From Cymodocea nodosa (Eukaryota > Streptophyta > Magnoliopsida > Alismatales > Cymodoceaceae), in contig CM072335.1 of NCBI GenBank assembly GCA_036874045.1, positions 4,422,001 to 4,486,000 of the forward strand: 64,000 nt of DNA, given 5' to 3'. A program made the position numbers and the translations under genes. The number at the start of each line of letters is the position of its first letter. Positions within the stretch are counted from its first letter, which is position 1. The notes below the pieces were generated by a model. It was not told where the DNA came from and ran no database searches. It saw only the letters and a list, made by a program, of their open reading frames with translations. Positions 23,784 through 33,364 of this stretch are shown here, one piece after another.

Positions 23784-24480
23784 ATGTTTACAACTAAGTT
23801 GGCAAAAATAGATAAATTACATGGAGTGAATTATGAAATGTGGTACTGGAAAATTAAAAATGCTTTAGAATTTGATAACATAGAATATGTTTAAACTAGT
23901 ACTTCGAAATTAGCTAATAACACTTTTGAAGCGGAAATTAAAAAGGTGAAAAAATGGAAAATAGAAGATAAAAAGGAAAAAAGTCTTATGTTTATATTTA
24001 TGAAGGATAGTTTGGTTAAATGTTTCAAACATTACGCTACTACTTTTACTTTATGGAATGCTATGAAAGAGAAATATGATAAAACAACTCAAATAAATAC
24101 TCAACTATTCTTTCAAAAGTATAACTCTTGTAAGATACTAGAGGAACAAAGCGTAATAGAACATATAAACAATATGATAGTGATGGCAAAGGACTTGGCT
24201 ACTACAGGAACCTTATACCTAAAAAACTACATATAGCAACTATATTAAATACTTTGTAAGATAGCTATAATATGGTTACCACATCTCTTAGGTCTATCCC
24301 ACTTCAATTGTCTAAATTGTCAGTTAGGTTGGGTACTAAACAAGAAATAATGGTCAATTGAAGATAACATGAATCTAATATGGAAGAAACCAATGTTGCA
24401 TTTCAAAAGCTTAAATTTGATAAAAGCAACAAAAGAGGAAATGAATTGAAAAAGAACAACTTTAAGCCAAATCAAGCACA
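23784..24480 (+). pseudogene. Copia gag remnant (UBN2-type)
   Basis: Starts at ATG 23784 and reads to 24236 with a single stop (TAA at about 23892). It shows the usual plant Copia gag layout: an N-terminal 'KLHGVNYEMWYWKIKNAL' segment where NY.W is typical, then 'TLWNAMKEKYDK', then 'FFQKYNSCKILEEQSVIEHI'. After 24236 the frame is lost but gag-like sequence continues. In an autonomous element this protein would form the capsid; here it cannot be made in full. Confidence 0.8.
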
Positions 24481-24489
24481 TGGAAAGTA

Positions 24490-24793
24490 AGCACGAGAGT
24501 CTTGCCACACTTGTGACCAATTTGGTCATTTCTAGGTAAATTATCTCACTAATGACAAAAATAAAGGCGAGACCACAGAATCGAATATGAAGAACAAAAA
24601 AACATTTGTGGGAGTTATTGTGGAATGCAACAATGTTGTAGTCCCTAGTTCAAATGATTTGTGGGTTGATTCTAGTGTCACAAGGCACATTGTCAAAATC
24701 AAAAAGGGACTTGACTCCTTTAAAGAGTTGAGTCCTAAAGAACAACACATTTATATGGGTAACAATATTTATTTAGATTTGGAAATTGTATAG
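24490..24793 (+). pseudogene. Copia zinc knuckle and protease remnant
   Basis: CHTCDQFGHF at about 24501-24530 is the front of a CX2CX4HX4C zinc knuckle, followed by an in-frame stop. The open stretch 24587-24793 then contains LWVDSSVTRHIVK, matching the Copia protease active-site region with the usual DSGA turned into DSSV, so the catalytic motif is altered. The element is cut off near 24795; no integrase or RT follows. Confidence 0.75.
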
Positions 24794-24795
24794 AT

Positions 24796-26685
24796 TAAGA
24801 TTGTCTCTAATTAATCTTAATCTAAATTTTATATTTATAAACCGCAAATACACCGTATCTATTGTATTAAGTGATGTAAGTATAGGTTGAATCCAATCAT
24901 CACCCAAATTCCATTCATTTTACAACTATTGAAACCAATAACTCTAAAAGCTACAAAATATTAGCACCAAGTTTCAACTTCCATATTTCCTACCATGCTC
25001 AAGAAAATTCTAGAAAAATATTGGCTGGAGAGATCCTTACATTGACTACAAAACTATGTAATTTCAGCAACTCTTCATAAATCAAGAGAAAACTTGAACT
25101 CAATTTCACTATGCAAAACTTGTCTACTAATTCATAGATTGCGCCACTGGTTTCAAAAATCTGTAACTCCTTGAATTCTCAATGAAAAATCATGAAAACA
25201 ATGGCGTTGCAAAGCTAATCCATTGTAACAAAATGGAAAATTCACTAACTTCTAAAATACACAATCGTTAAAAGCAGGAATAGGTCAAACTAGCACCCAA
25301 ATTTAGGTCTTAATGAAGAAAACAAGGCCCTTGCACTCTTTCATCATAAAATCCGAAATTCATCACAAACTAGCTCAAAAAATTCAAACAATGAAAGATT
25401 TGAAATCTACACTTCACACACTACAAAATCCATCCAAAATATACTCAGAAAAGCTACGAAAAACTCATTCAATCATTATAAAATAGTAGCCTTAAATTCA
25501 AAGAAATGTAGAATTCAATTTCTGGGTTCAACATCCATTTGCAAGCATAAAAACAAAACCCAATCAATCTACCAATATTCTAACGACTCTCTCTATCCTT
25601 ACATTAATGAAATGTGACATTTAAAATAATATTCATTCACAATTACCACTTATTCCTACTGAAATATCAAATGAAACTAAATTAAAGTTAGTGGATTACT
25701 TATATATACAATTTCTCTAAACATTGACTTCTATTCACACTAATATGCAAGGAAATCAATCATTTGCAATAAGAGAACATAAGAAAAATCATTGTTATCT
25801 ACTATCCTAACTTAAACTAACTAACCAAAAATTAAAACATAACTAAACACAACAGCACACATTGTACTTATAGAAACATATAACATGGAACAAAAAACAC
25901 AAATACACATTGCATAATATATATAGTACACATATTATATAACGTATTTGACCTTCTCCCTCCACATTTACCTTGATTTTCAAACATCTTCAATAGAAAT
26001 GAGTTGGAAATGTTTCCAAGCTTCCTCAACGCACGGGCCTTAGATTGTCACCACTATAGCTCATATTGAAGGAAGAAGGTTTCCAAGTACACCTTGCTAG
26101 AGATGGACAACTTTGTTGTAAAACCTTAACACTAGCTGTTTAACTTGAGTTCCCTCCACACACAAGCCTTGGCACCCAAGAGAACCGAGGGAAAGGGAGT
26201 TTCGTTGCTAGCTTCAAGGTTCCACACGCAAGAGCTACCGAATCGCCATCGCTATTCACAACCACAAACCTCCTTCACACGTACACCGACCACCATTGAA
26301 AGAGGGAGCAATGCAAGCCTCCTTCACGTGTTGGTCAATGCTCACCAAAACAAGGAGCAACAATTCCCAAGAATGGATCGTTGGGTGCCCTAGCCTTGAA
26401 GTGGAGACAAAAATGAGAAGATCCCCTTGATAGTGCCAAGGGTTGTCTTATATACTTGGATGATTTTGCACTTTGGCCCCTCTTATTATTGTAATATACA
26501 TTCCTTGGGGAGTCCTACAATTACACCACTACAAAATATACTTGATATAATACAATTAGAACACAATAAAAAGAAATATAAACAAAATGAATCTTTAAAT
26601 AAATTGTCGACTACTTCCAACGTCAAAGTTCATAAATAATAGACTAATTTGTGCATTTGTTAGAGTTTTAACATTAATTCCATTA
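24796..26685. other. Non-coding block starting with a divergent R1 hallmark
   Basis: At 24841-24900 the words 'cgcaaatacaccgtatctat' and 'gtaagtatagg' are a divergent copy of the R1 hallmark. What follows to about 26560 has no R1 partner here and no domain. A proline/threonine-rich frame at 26145-26393 followed by a GC-richer patch (26140-26520) has no recognisable family and looks like LTR-type sequence rather than a gene. Confidence 0.4.
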
Positions 26686-26835
26686 GCAAAAGATATGAAA
26701 GTAACACAAGTTTGCACCAATATGATCTCCCCTTTCCTTTCCATCAGGCGTATCTCCAAATCTCGAGAGATTTCTTCACTACCCAAAAGATATGTAAGTA
26801 ATACAAGTTCGCGCTAATATGATCTCCCCTTAGCA
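26686..26835. repeat. 100-bp-spaced direct repeat
   Basis: Two copies of a 47-50-bp block ('aaaagatatg(a/t)aagtaa' then 'aatatgatctcccctt') begin at about 26687 and 26787. They may be a tandem duplication within a retroelement remnant. Confidence 0.6.
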
Positions 26836-27118
26836 GATGGGAATATGTGGTGGCATGAGGGCTATCTTAATCATATTATCTTAGAAGCCAATAACAAGGA
26901 CCTTTGACAAAACAAGTATGCATGAGTACTTCTTTTCACTACAAAGTCTAAAAAATATACAAGGACATGGCAAGCCCATGCTGTAGGCATAGGTGGGCTA
27001 AACTTTAGACATTGTCAAAAAGGAGATTGACAAATAGGGTGATATAGAAATCAAAAAAAATGGTAGAAAAGTCATGTAAGTGAATGCCTAACCTAGCATA
27101 GGAAAGGACAGGGATGAT
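26836..27118. other. Possible Copia 3' end before LTR A'
   Basis: No gene. At about 27014-27035 'gtcaaaaaggagattgac' resembles the polypurine tract plus LTR junction of plant Copia elements, about 90 bp upstream of the start of the following LTR. Sirevirus-type elements often have more than one such tract, so it may belong to that LTR. Confidence 0.4.
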
Positions 27119-28610
27119 ATTAAAAGAACCTCTATGTTTTAATAATGTAAAAACTTATGTGAAGTGATTATATATTTCACAAGTGCAAAAGAAGAGTCAA
27201 TAAGTTAGTTCATGGTAGCATACTAAAAGTAGATTTTATATAGCAACCAAGTTGAAGAAAATGGAAGGTTAAAGTGTCAACTAACTAAAAAGATAAAGAG
27301 AGATGGAAAGTTCATAAATCAGGTAGAATACAGAAATATTACAATAACAAACTTTGGAAAAGCAGTTAAATATAATATAATAAGTTTGTGGGGTTTACCC
27401 AAACTCAACCAACTTAAGATAATACAAGCATAAACATAACAAAATAAGTTTGTGGGGTTTACCCAAACTCAACAAACTTAAAGAGAATGTAGGAAGCTCA
27501 AATTTAATGAAATAAATTCATAAGGTTTAACCAAACTTAACAAACTTAAAATATATGCAAGATTGAAAGTGTAGTAAACTCAATAGAATAAGTTCATAAG
27601 GTTTACACAAACTCAATGAAGGGTTCATAGTGTTTACATAAATTGAACGAAATAAGTTCATAAGGTTTATACAAACTCAACAAAAGGTTTGTAATGTTTA
27701 CATAAACTAAATGAAATAAGTTCATAAGGTTTACACAAACTCAACAAAAGGTTTGTAATGTTTACATAAACTAAATGAAATAAGTTCATTGTATTTACCT
27801 TTTTACTTGAGAATATGTTGACTAAAAAGGTAAATAAGTCTAAATGCAATATAGTAAGTTTGTATTGTTTGGACAAATACTATGACTATATCTCAGTCAA
27901 TCAAAAATTATTTTTGCAAATTTAGTTGATCATTAGAGCAACAGATCCTTACTATTTTTGAGACTATTAGTTTCAACAAGGATAATAGGTCAATAATTTT
28001 GGAATTTTGCTAAACTTTGGAATCAAAGATATTTAAGAAAAAATATTAGTCGAAAGAAGAGATATAAGAGAGAGAGTAAAAATTTACAAAATACAAGAAA
28101 CAACTTTGAAAAAGCAACAACATAGATTTACAACATTTAGAAGATCAATATCAAAAGTTTAACAAAGCTCTCCACATGCTTAAGCTCTAATTTGGTAAGA
28201 ATTATTGGTTCATGGTTATGACTTGAAAGCTACACATTATTGGTTTGTGACTTCGATCCAAAAGTCTCATTTGTGATTAGTTTAGATCTTCGACTTGTAA
28301 GCTCGTGATTAGTTGGTTTAGAACTTTAACTTTAAAACTCATTGGTGGTTGGTTTTAGCTTTAACCCTAAAGCTAGTAATTGTATGTTGTGAACTTAGTG
28401 AAAATCTAAGTTGAGCTTGAGAGCAGACTAGTCGTTAGAGGTGAACCACCTAAAAATTCTCTTGAGCGATCTTTAACTTCTACTATACATGTTCTACTTT
28501 AATTATTATGTTGTATGTTAAATCAATCATTTTGAAAATTTCTTAAAATTTATAATTAGTATTTAATAACATCATTTACCCTCCTCTAGTGAAATCATAT
28601 GGTCTTAACA
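27119..28610 (+). mobile_element. LTR, family A' (plus orientation)
   Basis: Reverse complement partner of 7178-8574. It ends with 'ggtcttaaca' at 28601-28610 directly before a primer-binding site, which fixes the orientation and makes it a 5' LTR. Inside, 27440-27800 is a tandem array of 55-60-bp units with '(aa)taagttcataaggtttac'. 28200-28400 holds the same 'tttgaaagct...' units as the other copy. Confidence 0.75.
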
Positions 28611-28612
28611 AA

Positions 28613-28627
28613 TGGTATCAAAGTAGG
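28613..28627 (+). promoter_or_regulatory. Primer-binding site (initiator Met tRNA type)
   Basis: The sequence tggtatcaaagtagg, two bases after the LTR end, matches the TGGTATCAGAGC form that pairs with the 3' end of plant initiator methionine tRNA, with a G-to-A change at position 9. Copia elements use this tRNA to prime minus-strand DNA. Confidence 0.85.
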
Positions 28628-28689
28628 TTGATCTCTTTAAAGATTTAATCGTCTGAAATCTATGATTTTTCACTCTAAATAAGGACAAA

Positions 28690-28980
28690 ACATCTATTGA
28701 CCCCTTCTATTTGATTGTAGCAATTATAATTACTAGAAAAATAAAATGAAATATTTTCTTAAGAGTTTCGATGTAAAACTCTAGAAAATAGTGGTTAATG
28801 AAGTACCACTTCCAATCAATCATAAAGATAATTAAACCAAGGAGGACAAAAGACTCATTTATATGGATGCTCGAAGAGTAAATTTCATTAACTATATACT
28901 TACTATTGAACAATATAATAAAACTTCTACATGTAAATCTGCTCAAGAAACTTAGAATACACTTTCTAAATTATCTGCTA
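28690..28980 (+). pseudogene. Copia gag N-terminal remnant
   Basis: After the primer-binding site the plus strand reads FDCSNYNY, then KNKMKYFLKSFDVKL and EDKRLIYMDAR, in the order typical of the start of Sirevirus/Copia gag. Several stops interrupt it. Near 28980 gag gives way directly to third-ORF-like sequence, so capsid C-terminus, protease, integrase, RT and RNase H are all missing. Confidence 0.7.
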
Positions 28981-29660
28981 GACCTTTCTAGATTTTATTA
29001 TTATCCAAATTTGCCTATTGAGTTTTATACCAATTTAAAAATTAAGGATGATCAATCGAATGGTTGGTTCAAAAATGTTCCTATTTTATTAAGTAAGTCT
29101 CATCTCAATCATTTTCTAAAATTATCATACAAAGGACTAAACATTGTTCAACCTTTGTTTACTTTTAATTGGTCAAATCAAGAAATCAATAAGATGATTG
29201 CTATAGATACTACCTACACTAAATGACTCACTAAAATTACCCAACTAAACCCTACTACTAACTTTATTGCCTTTGTGCTATACAATAGTCTTTTTAAGAA
29301 AGAGGGGCACAATGATGACTTAGGGCAACATGTGTATAAGGCAATTTATGCTATCATGATCAAGAGATAATTAAATTGGGCACATATTTTCAAATTTCAT
29401 TTGCATAATATGAAGAGAAAATTATTTTATAACAATATGTTGGCTGAATTAGTGGAGATGTTTCATATGGACCTAAGCACCATCCCCAAAATCAATTTGA
29501 AGTTGAAATTTATATCTTGTAGAGAATTTAAATGAAGAAAAAGATTTGCGAAAGAACTCATTCAAGATTTTACTACAATAAAAGAATAGTTAGTTGATTT
29601 GAATGAAAGATGTAATCAACTACACCAAGACATTCATTATTAAAATTGTATCAAGAATTG
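28981..29660 (+). pseudogene. Third-ORF (env-like/plant transposon protein) remnant
   Basis: Reads on the plus strand with few stops: FYYYPNLPIEFYTNL, GLNIVQPLFTFNW, TKITQLNPTTNFIA, GQHVYKAIYAIM, then LKLKFISCREFK and a charged C-terminus. This is the type of ORF found between pol and the 3' LTR in Sirevirus- and Athila-like elements, often annotated as putative plant transposon protein or env-like. The frame closes near 29640 and a purine-rich 'gacaaaaagagacagaag' follows at 29755. Function in living elements is unknown. Confidence 0.6.
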
Positions 29661-29974
29661 TATGATTATTTTTAATCATATGATTTATATATTATTTATG
29701 TGCTTCAATGTTTTAATGTATATTTTGCAAGGGGAGCATATTCCTTTTGCTTATGACAAAAAGAGACAGAAGTTCTATATATTATGAATTATAGAAAAAG
29801 CATATAATTTATAAATAAGATTTACATAACATAAATAAAAATTCTATTATATAATTTACATTTATAATTAAAAATTTACATTTAATTTTGGGATGACCCT
29901 CTTGAAGTATTCATGTTAGCAAAATCAATCATCTAATTAACAAAAATCTATATTTAATTTTGTATTGTTGTCAT
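29661..29974. other. AT-rich gap
   Basis: Contains 'gcttatgacaaaaagagaca' at about 29748-29767, a possible worn polypurine tract. No 3' LTR is recognisable after it. Confidence 0.35.
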
Positions 29975-30270
29975 TAATATAATGTAACTAATATGAGGTT
30001 AACATAACGATGTTAAATAAATATGCTCTATCTTAAAGTATAATTGAATTTCACTCATCAAGATTATATTAATTCACGTATAATTATATTTTACTCATTA
30101 AATACATTTTACGCATTCTCTCTACCCTTGTAGAATGTGATGATTAAAAAGAAGTATTGTTTAACCAAACTTTTGTTTGGTTTGATTGAACAATTTAAAT
30201 TAAACCTTTTTAACCAAACAAAAGTTTTGTTTAACCAAATAATTTCATTTAAGTAGAAATTAAATGTAAC
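29975..30270. repeat. Duplicated flank segment, copy 2
   Basis: Aligns with 54383-54590 over about 210 bp ('gtaactaatatgag', 'aattcacgtataattatatt', 'gaatgtgatgattaaa') and, over its last part, with 18125-18250. It lies 1.7 kb upstream of peptide gene 2, as the first copy lies 1.4 kb upstream of gene 1. Confidence 0.7.
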
Positions 30271-31256
30271 ACGTGCGCATTGATTTAGTAATGAATACGC
30301 CATTCATCACATGTCATTTGTCACTATAACATATAAGGTCGTCATAGACAAAGTGACAAATTATTAAATCCCGTATCTTTATTGCATACGTGACAGATTC
30401 TGTCAGATTTCCCCCCTCCAGTCATAGATGGAAAATTTCATCATCACTAAGTCCCAGATTTATTGTAGCCAATGTCTCTCACCATAAGAATTTTCTTTTT
30501 ATTTATTGTGAGGTTTTCTTTTTATTTATTGTGAGGTTTTCTTTCGGTCCCTCTTACCTGTTCCAAAAAAGGCGCCACCGCCGCTGGAGGAGTCCAAGAG
30601 GTGGACGGAGAAAAAAAAATTAAGCTTGAGAAAATAAAAAAAAGGAACGGCAGACTAAACCTGAAAACGACAAGTTAATCCAACTAATGATAGTAGGTGC
30701 ATTTATATCTATTATTAAGTATTTATTTTTATAATAATTTTAAAGTTAACTATGTTTAAGTAAAAATATAATCAGAATAGTTGATCATCTAAAAAGTTTT
30801 CATGCAATACCTATAGATAGTAATGCTGATTTTGCTTAAACGTTAGTAAACTATAAGTGTATGCATCACTTATCTAATTTACATATTAACATTGTGAATT
30901 TTGCCTAAGTCAGTAATCTTAATCAATTTAGTGGATGAAACTAATTAAGGTACCTTTAACTAGTTGAAAATCTATACAAGATAAAGTGCGTGATATTTAA
31001 AGAAATTTACCATATTTAGGTTTAGCAATAATTTCTACAAGTTTTTACTTATTTAGATATTCTTAATGTATACAAAACTATTTTAATATACATTAATACT
31101 CATATGTTATCAAATTCACAGATATTTTTAAAGAAAAATAAAATAAAAAAAGTTTGAGATCTCGAAGCAATAAAAGAAGGGCTTGATGATATAAAAATTA
31201 AAATAAATAAATAGATATGACAGACTGATTAGCCTACCAACAGACCGATCTAAAAA
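30271..31256. other. Spacer with a 23-bp tandem duplication
   Basis: 'tttctttttatttattgtga' plus ggt is repeated at about 30493 and 30516. A short GC-rich, basic frame ends at 30623 without recognisable product. The rest is AT-rich with no features. Confidence 0.4.
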
Positions 31257-31322
31257 ATGACAACCCGATCTAGATCACCGACGACATAAACAATGACAAC
31301 CCGATCTAGATCACCGACGACC
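31257..31322. repeat. 36-bp direct repeat, GC-richer
   Basis: The words 'atgacaacccgatctagatc' followed by accgacgac occur at 31257 and 31293. The local composition is GC-richer than its surroundings. Confidence 0.75.
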
Positions 31323-31439
31323 TGAAAGGCAAAAATAAGAAGGTTCAACGGTGTAAAACAGTAGACGAGACCAGAATCACTAGTAGCCCAATAAATAGCA
31401 ACCCAGACCGAAGCGCTGGCAGCGCAATAACACACCAGC

Positions 31440-31892
31440 CTGTACTCTAGTAGCTTATAAAAGAAGGGGAGGGATATTTTAGTTATAGAAAATACTTCAG
31501 ATATAAAATATAAATATTTGAAATAAGAAAAATATTTTAGATATAAAATATAAATATCTAAATTCAAGTCAATATATTTTAAATATAAATATCTATAGTA
31601 AAAATCAAATATTTTTGATATGAAATACAAATATTCAAAATAAAATCAAAATATTTTTGATATAAAATATAAATATTTGAAATAAGATAAAATATTTTAG
31701 ATATAAAAGATAAATATCTAAAATCAAATAAGGATATTTTGGATATAAAATATATAAATTCTCAAAATATAAAATACTCCTAGATAAGAGCTTAAATTAT
31801 CTAAAAATATATTTTAACATGAACAATATAAATATCAATATATTAAGGAAAAAATATAAAACATCCTTGTGCAAAAGTAAAATTACCACTTG
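31440..31892 (+). repeat. AT-rich repeats upstream of gene 2 (inverted partner at 58200-58580)
   Basis: Units of 'gatataaaatataaatat(t/c)' with ttgaaa or ctaaaa spacers recur about every 60 bp. 31640-31892 aligns in reverse with 58214-58500, upstream of gene copy 3, with the same non-repeat words at its end ('aagtaaaattacca'). It is a shared ancestral upstream segment. Confidence 0.8.
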
Positions 31893-32017
31893 CATAAAAA
31901 GAAATATTTCCATGCCTTCACGTTCACTATAAATAGGGTTGTAGCAGGGCATTCCTCCTCCACCTTGAACAAAAGCGACAGCCATAAGATCACAACTCCT
32001 ATTAAAGAGTGATCAAA
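31893..32017 (+). promoter_or_regulatory. Proximal promoter of peptide gene 2
   Basis: TATAAATA at 31928-31935, 90 bp before the ATG, as in the other copies. Only about 125 bp upstream of the ATG matches the copy 1 and copy 3 promoters. The next upstream base belongs to a segment that lies about 1 kb further away in copy 3, so the intermediate promoter has been deleted here. Confidence 0.75.
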
Positions 32018-32395
32018 ATGGAGCGCAAGGCATTCGTTGTTTTCTCCATGTTGATGCTTGTTCTGCTCTATATTGGTTCATCGGAGGTTGCAGCAGCGAG
32101 GGAGTTAACCAGAGATGCTCAAGTGGTGGATGAGGTCGCTGGTAAGTTAATGAAATGATTGGTTCTCTAAAAAATTTGTAGTGTCGATTGATTAATTTGT
32201 ACAGTTAAATTCTTTCGAAACATTATTACCATATTATGTATTGATTTCTGAAAATTACATGCATGCATGAGTGCAGAAGAGCTGGATGCACTAGATGTGT
32301 CCATTGATGGTTTTAAAGGACCTGGCCATCATCGTCACAAACGCTACTGTTGCAAATACTTCCATGGCCATTGCCGTCGTTGGTGCCATCACTGA
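32018..32395 (+). CDS. Small secreted His/Cys-rich peptide precursor, copy 2
   Basis: Exons 32018-32141 and 32277-32395 with a 135-bp GTAAGT...GTGCAG intron; 80 residues. Residues 1-41 are identical to copy 1, with one silent difference, including the signal peptide. The second exon differs from copy 1 at five residues: PN to LD in the linker, A to K before GPG, and two His to Arg changes in the C-terminal domain (HHRHKR and CRRWC). The CC-X6-C-X3-C cysteines are intact and seven His remain. The intron matches copy 1 base for base except for a 19-bp deletion flanked by an 'acat' repeat. Intact splice sites, TATA box and frame make this the most likely functional paralog. Role unknown: secreted antimicrobial, metal-binding or signalling peptide are all possible. 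Confidence 0.85.
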
Positions 32396-32690
32396 AAAAT
32401 CTTGAATCAGGACAATTAGCCAAGCATTTGTGAATCATGTATTACTAAATAAATGAATAAATAAATGTTGGATGCTTAGAGCTAGTGCATGATGTTGGTA
32501 TCGAACCGACTGGGAGTTGTTTATCTACGTACCATCATTAGTAGCTCAAGGCTTATATGTTGTTCCATATCTCCTTAATGGTATGTGTCATTTCCAAAAT
32601 TAAAATGGAACGTGAAAATATGATTGCTGCTTACTTAAATATTTCTATGCATTGGATGCTGTTTGATTTCAAAGGAGACGTTTCGTCTAT
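32396..32690 (+). other. 3' flank of peptide gene 2
   Basis: Closely matches the gene 1 flank (20023-20310). The poly(A)-signal region has expanded to repeated AATAAATG words at about 32447-32468. Homology ends near 32685, where Copia-like C-rich sequence begins. Confidence 0.6.
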
Positions 32691-33364
32691 CGTCATCTTT
32701 TTTGCCCATGCGAGTCGTTACTGTTCCGCCCACGTGCATCGTTGTCATTCCGCCCATGCCACCGCTTGTACACACAAATCAACACCCGTTTGCACGCATG
32801 CACTGTTCTCGACGCATCATCACCCGTGCATAAGCTTCGTGCGCGAACCCTCTCAACTACTCAGTCGTTGCCCCGCAGCACCTCCGTCGGACACTGCACC
32901 CATCACTGCTCTATGCACACACGCAACTCGCCCTCCTTGCACTCCACTACTCAACCCTGTGCTCTGTCCATGCCGCTCTTTTGCAACTCAACGTTGCCAC
33001 TCCCACACACGCGCGCATCGCCCAGCCTTGCATGTGCGCTCCGCCTGCCGTTGCTTCCCTACCTTCAGCCGCTGCCTCCCCCTTCTATGCTGTTGCCTTC
33101 GAGGCGTTCACCCAAAATAAGGGCAATCGATTTGGGATTTTTGTCTCCCCTCTCTTTTTTTTTGGGTACAGTATTATATTTATATTTATATTTATATTTA
33201 TATTTATATTATATTATATTATATTATATTATATTATATTATATTATATTATATTATATTATATTATATTATATTATATTATATTATACTAGAAAATTAA
33301 AAAAATAATAATATTTCACATGTAATTTCTTTTAAATTGTTAATTTTGTTAGTCATTATTTGAA
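32691..33364 (+). mobile_element. Copia-like 5' non-coding region, second copy
   Basis: Partner of 22990-23520. The frames over it (32557-33308) are Cys/His/Pro-rich artefacts of its C/T-rich composition. No gag follows; R1 sequence starts at about 33365 instead. A pentanucleotide array lies within it. Confidence 0.6.
33175..33295. repeat. Microsatellite: TATATT then TATAT-type pentamer
   Basis: About five hexamer units (tatatt) followed by about 17 pentamer units (atatt) without interruption. The equivalent site in the 23.4-kb copy ('attataatatattatattag') has only a few units, so the array expanded in this copy. Confidence 0.9.

Noticed and set aside
26145..26393. Thr/Pro-rich 82-codon frame
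   Set aside because: No conserved motif; lies within a long non-coding block after an R1 hallmark, so probably LTR-type sequence.
32557..33308. Frame of 187-188 codons looking like a Cys-rich protein
   Set aside because: Same C/T-rich repeat, starting in the 3' flank of gene 2 and ending in a microsatellite; no domain.
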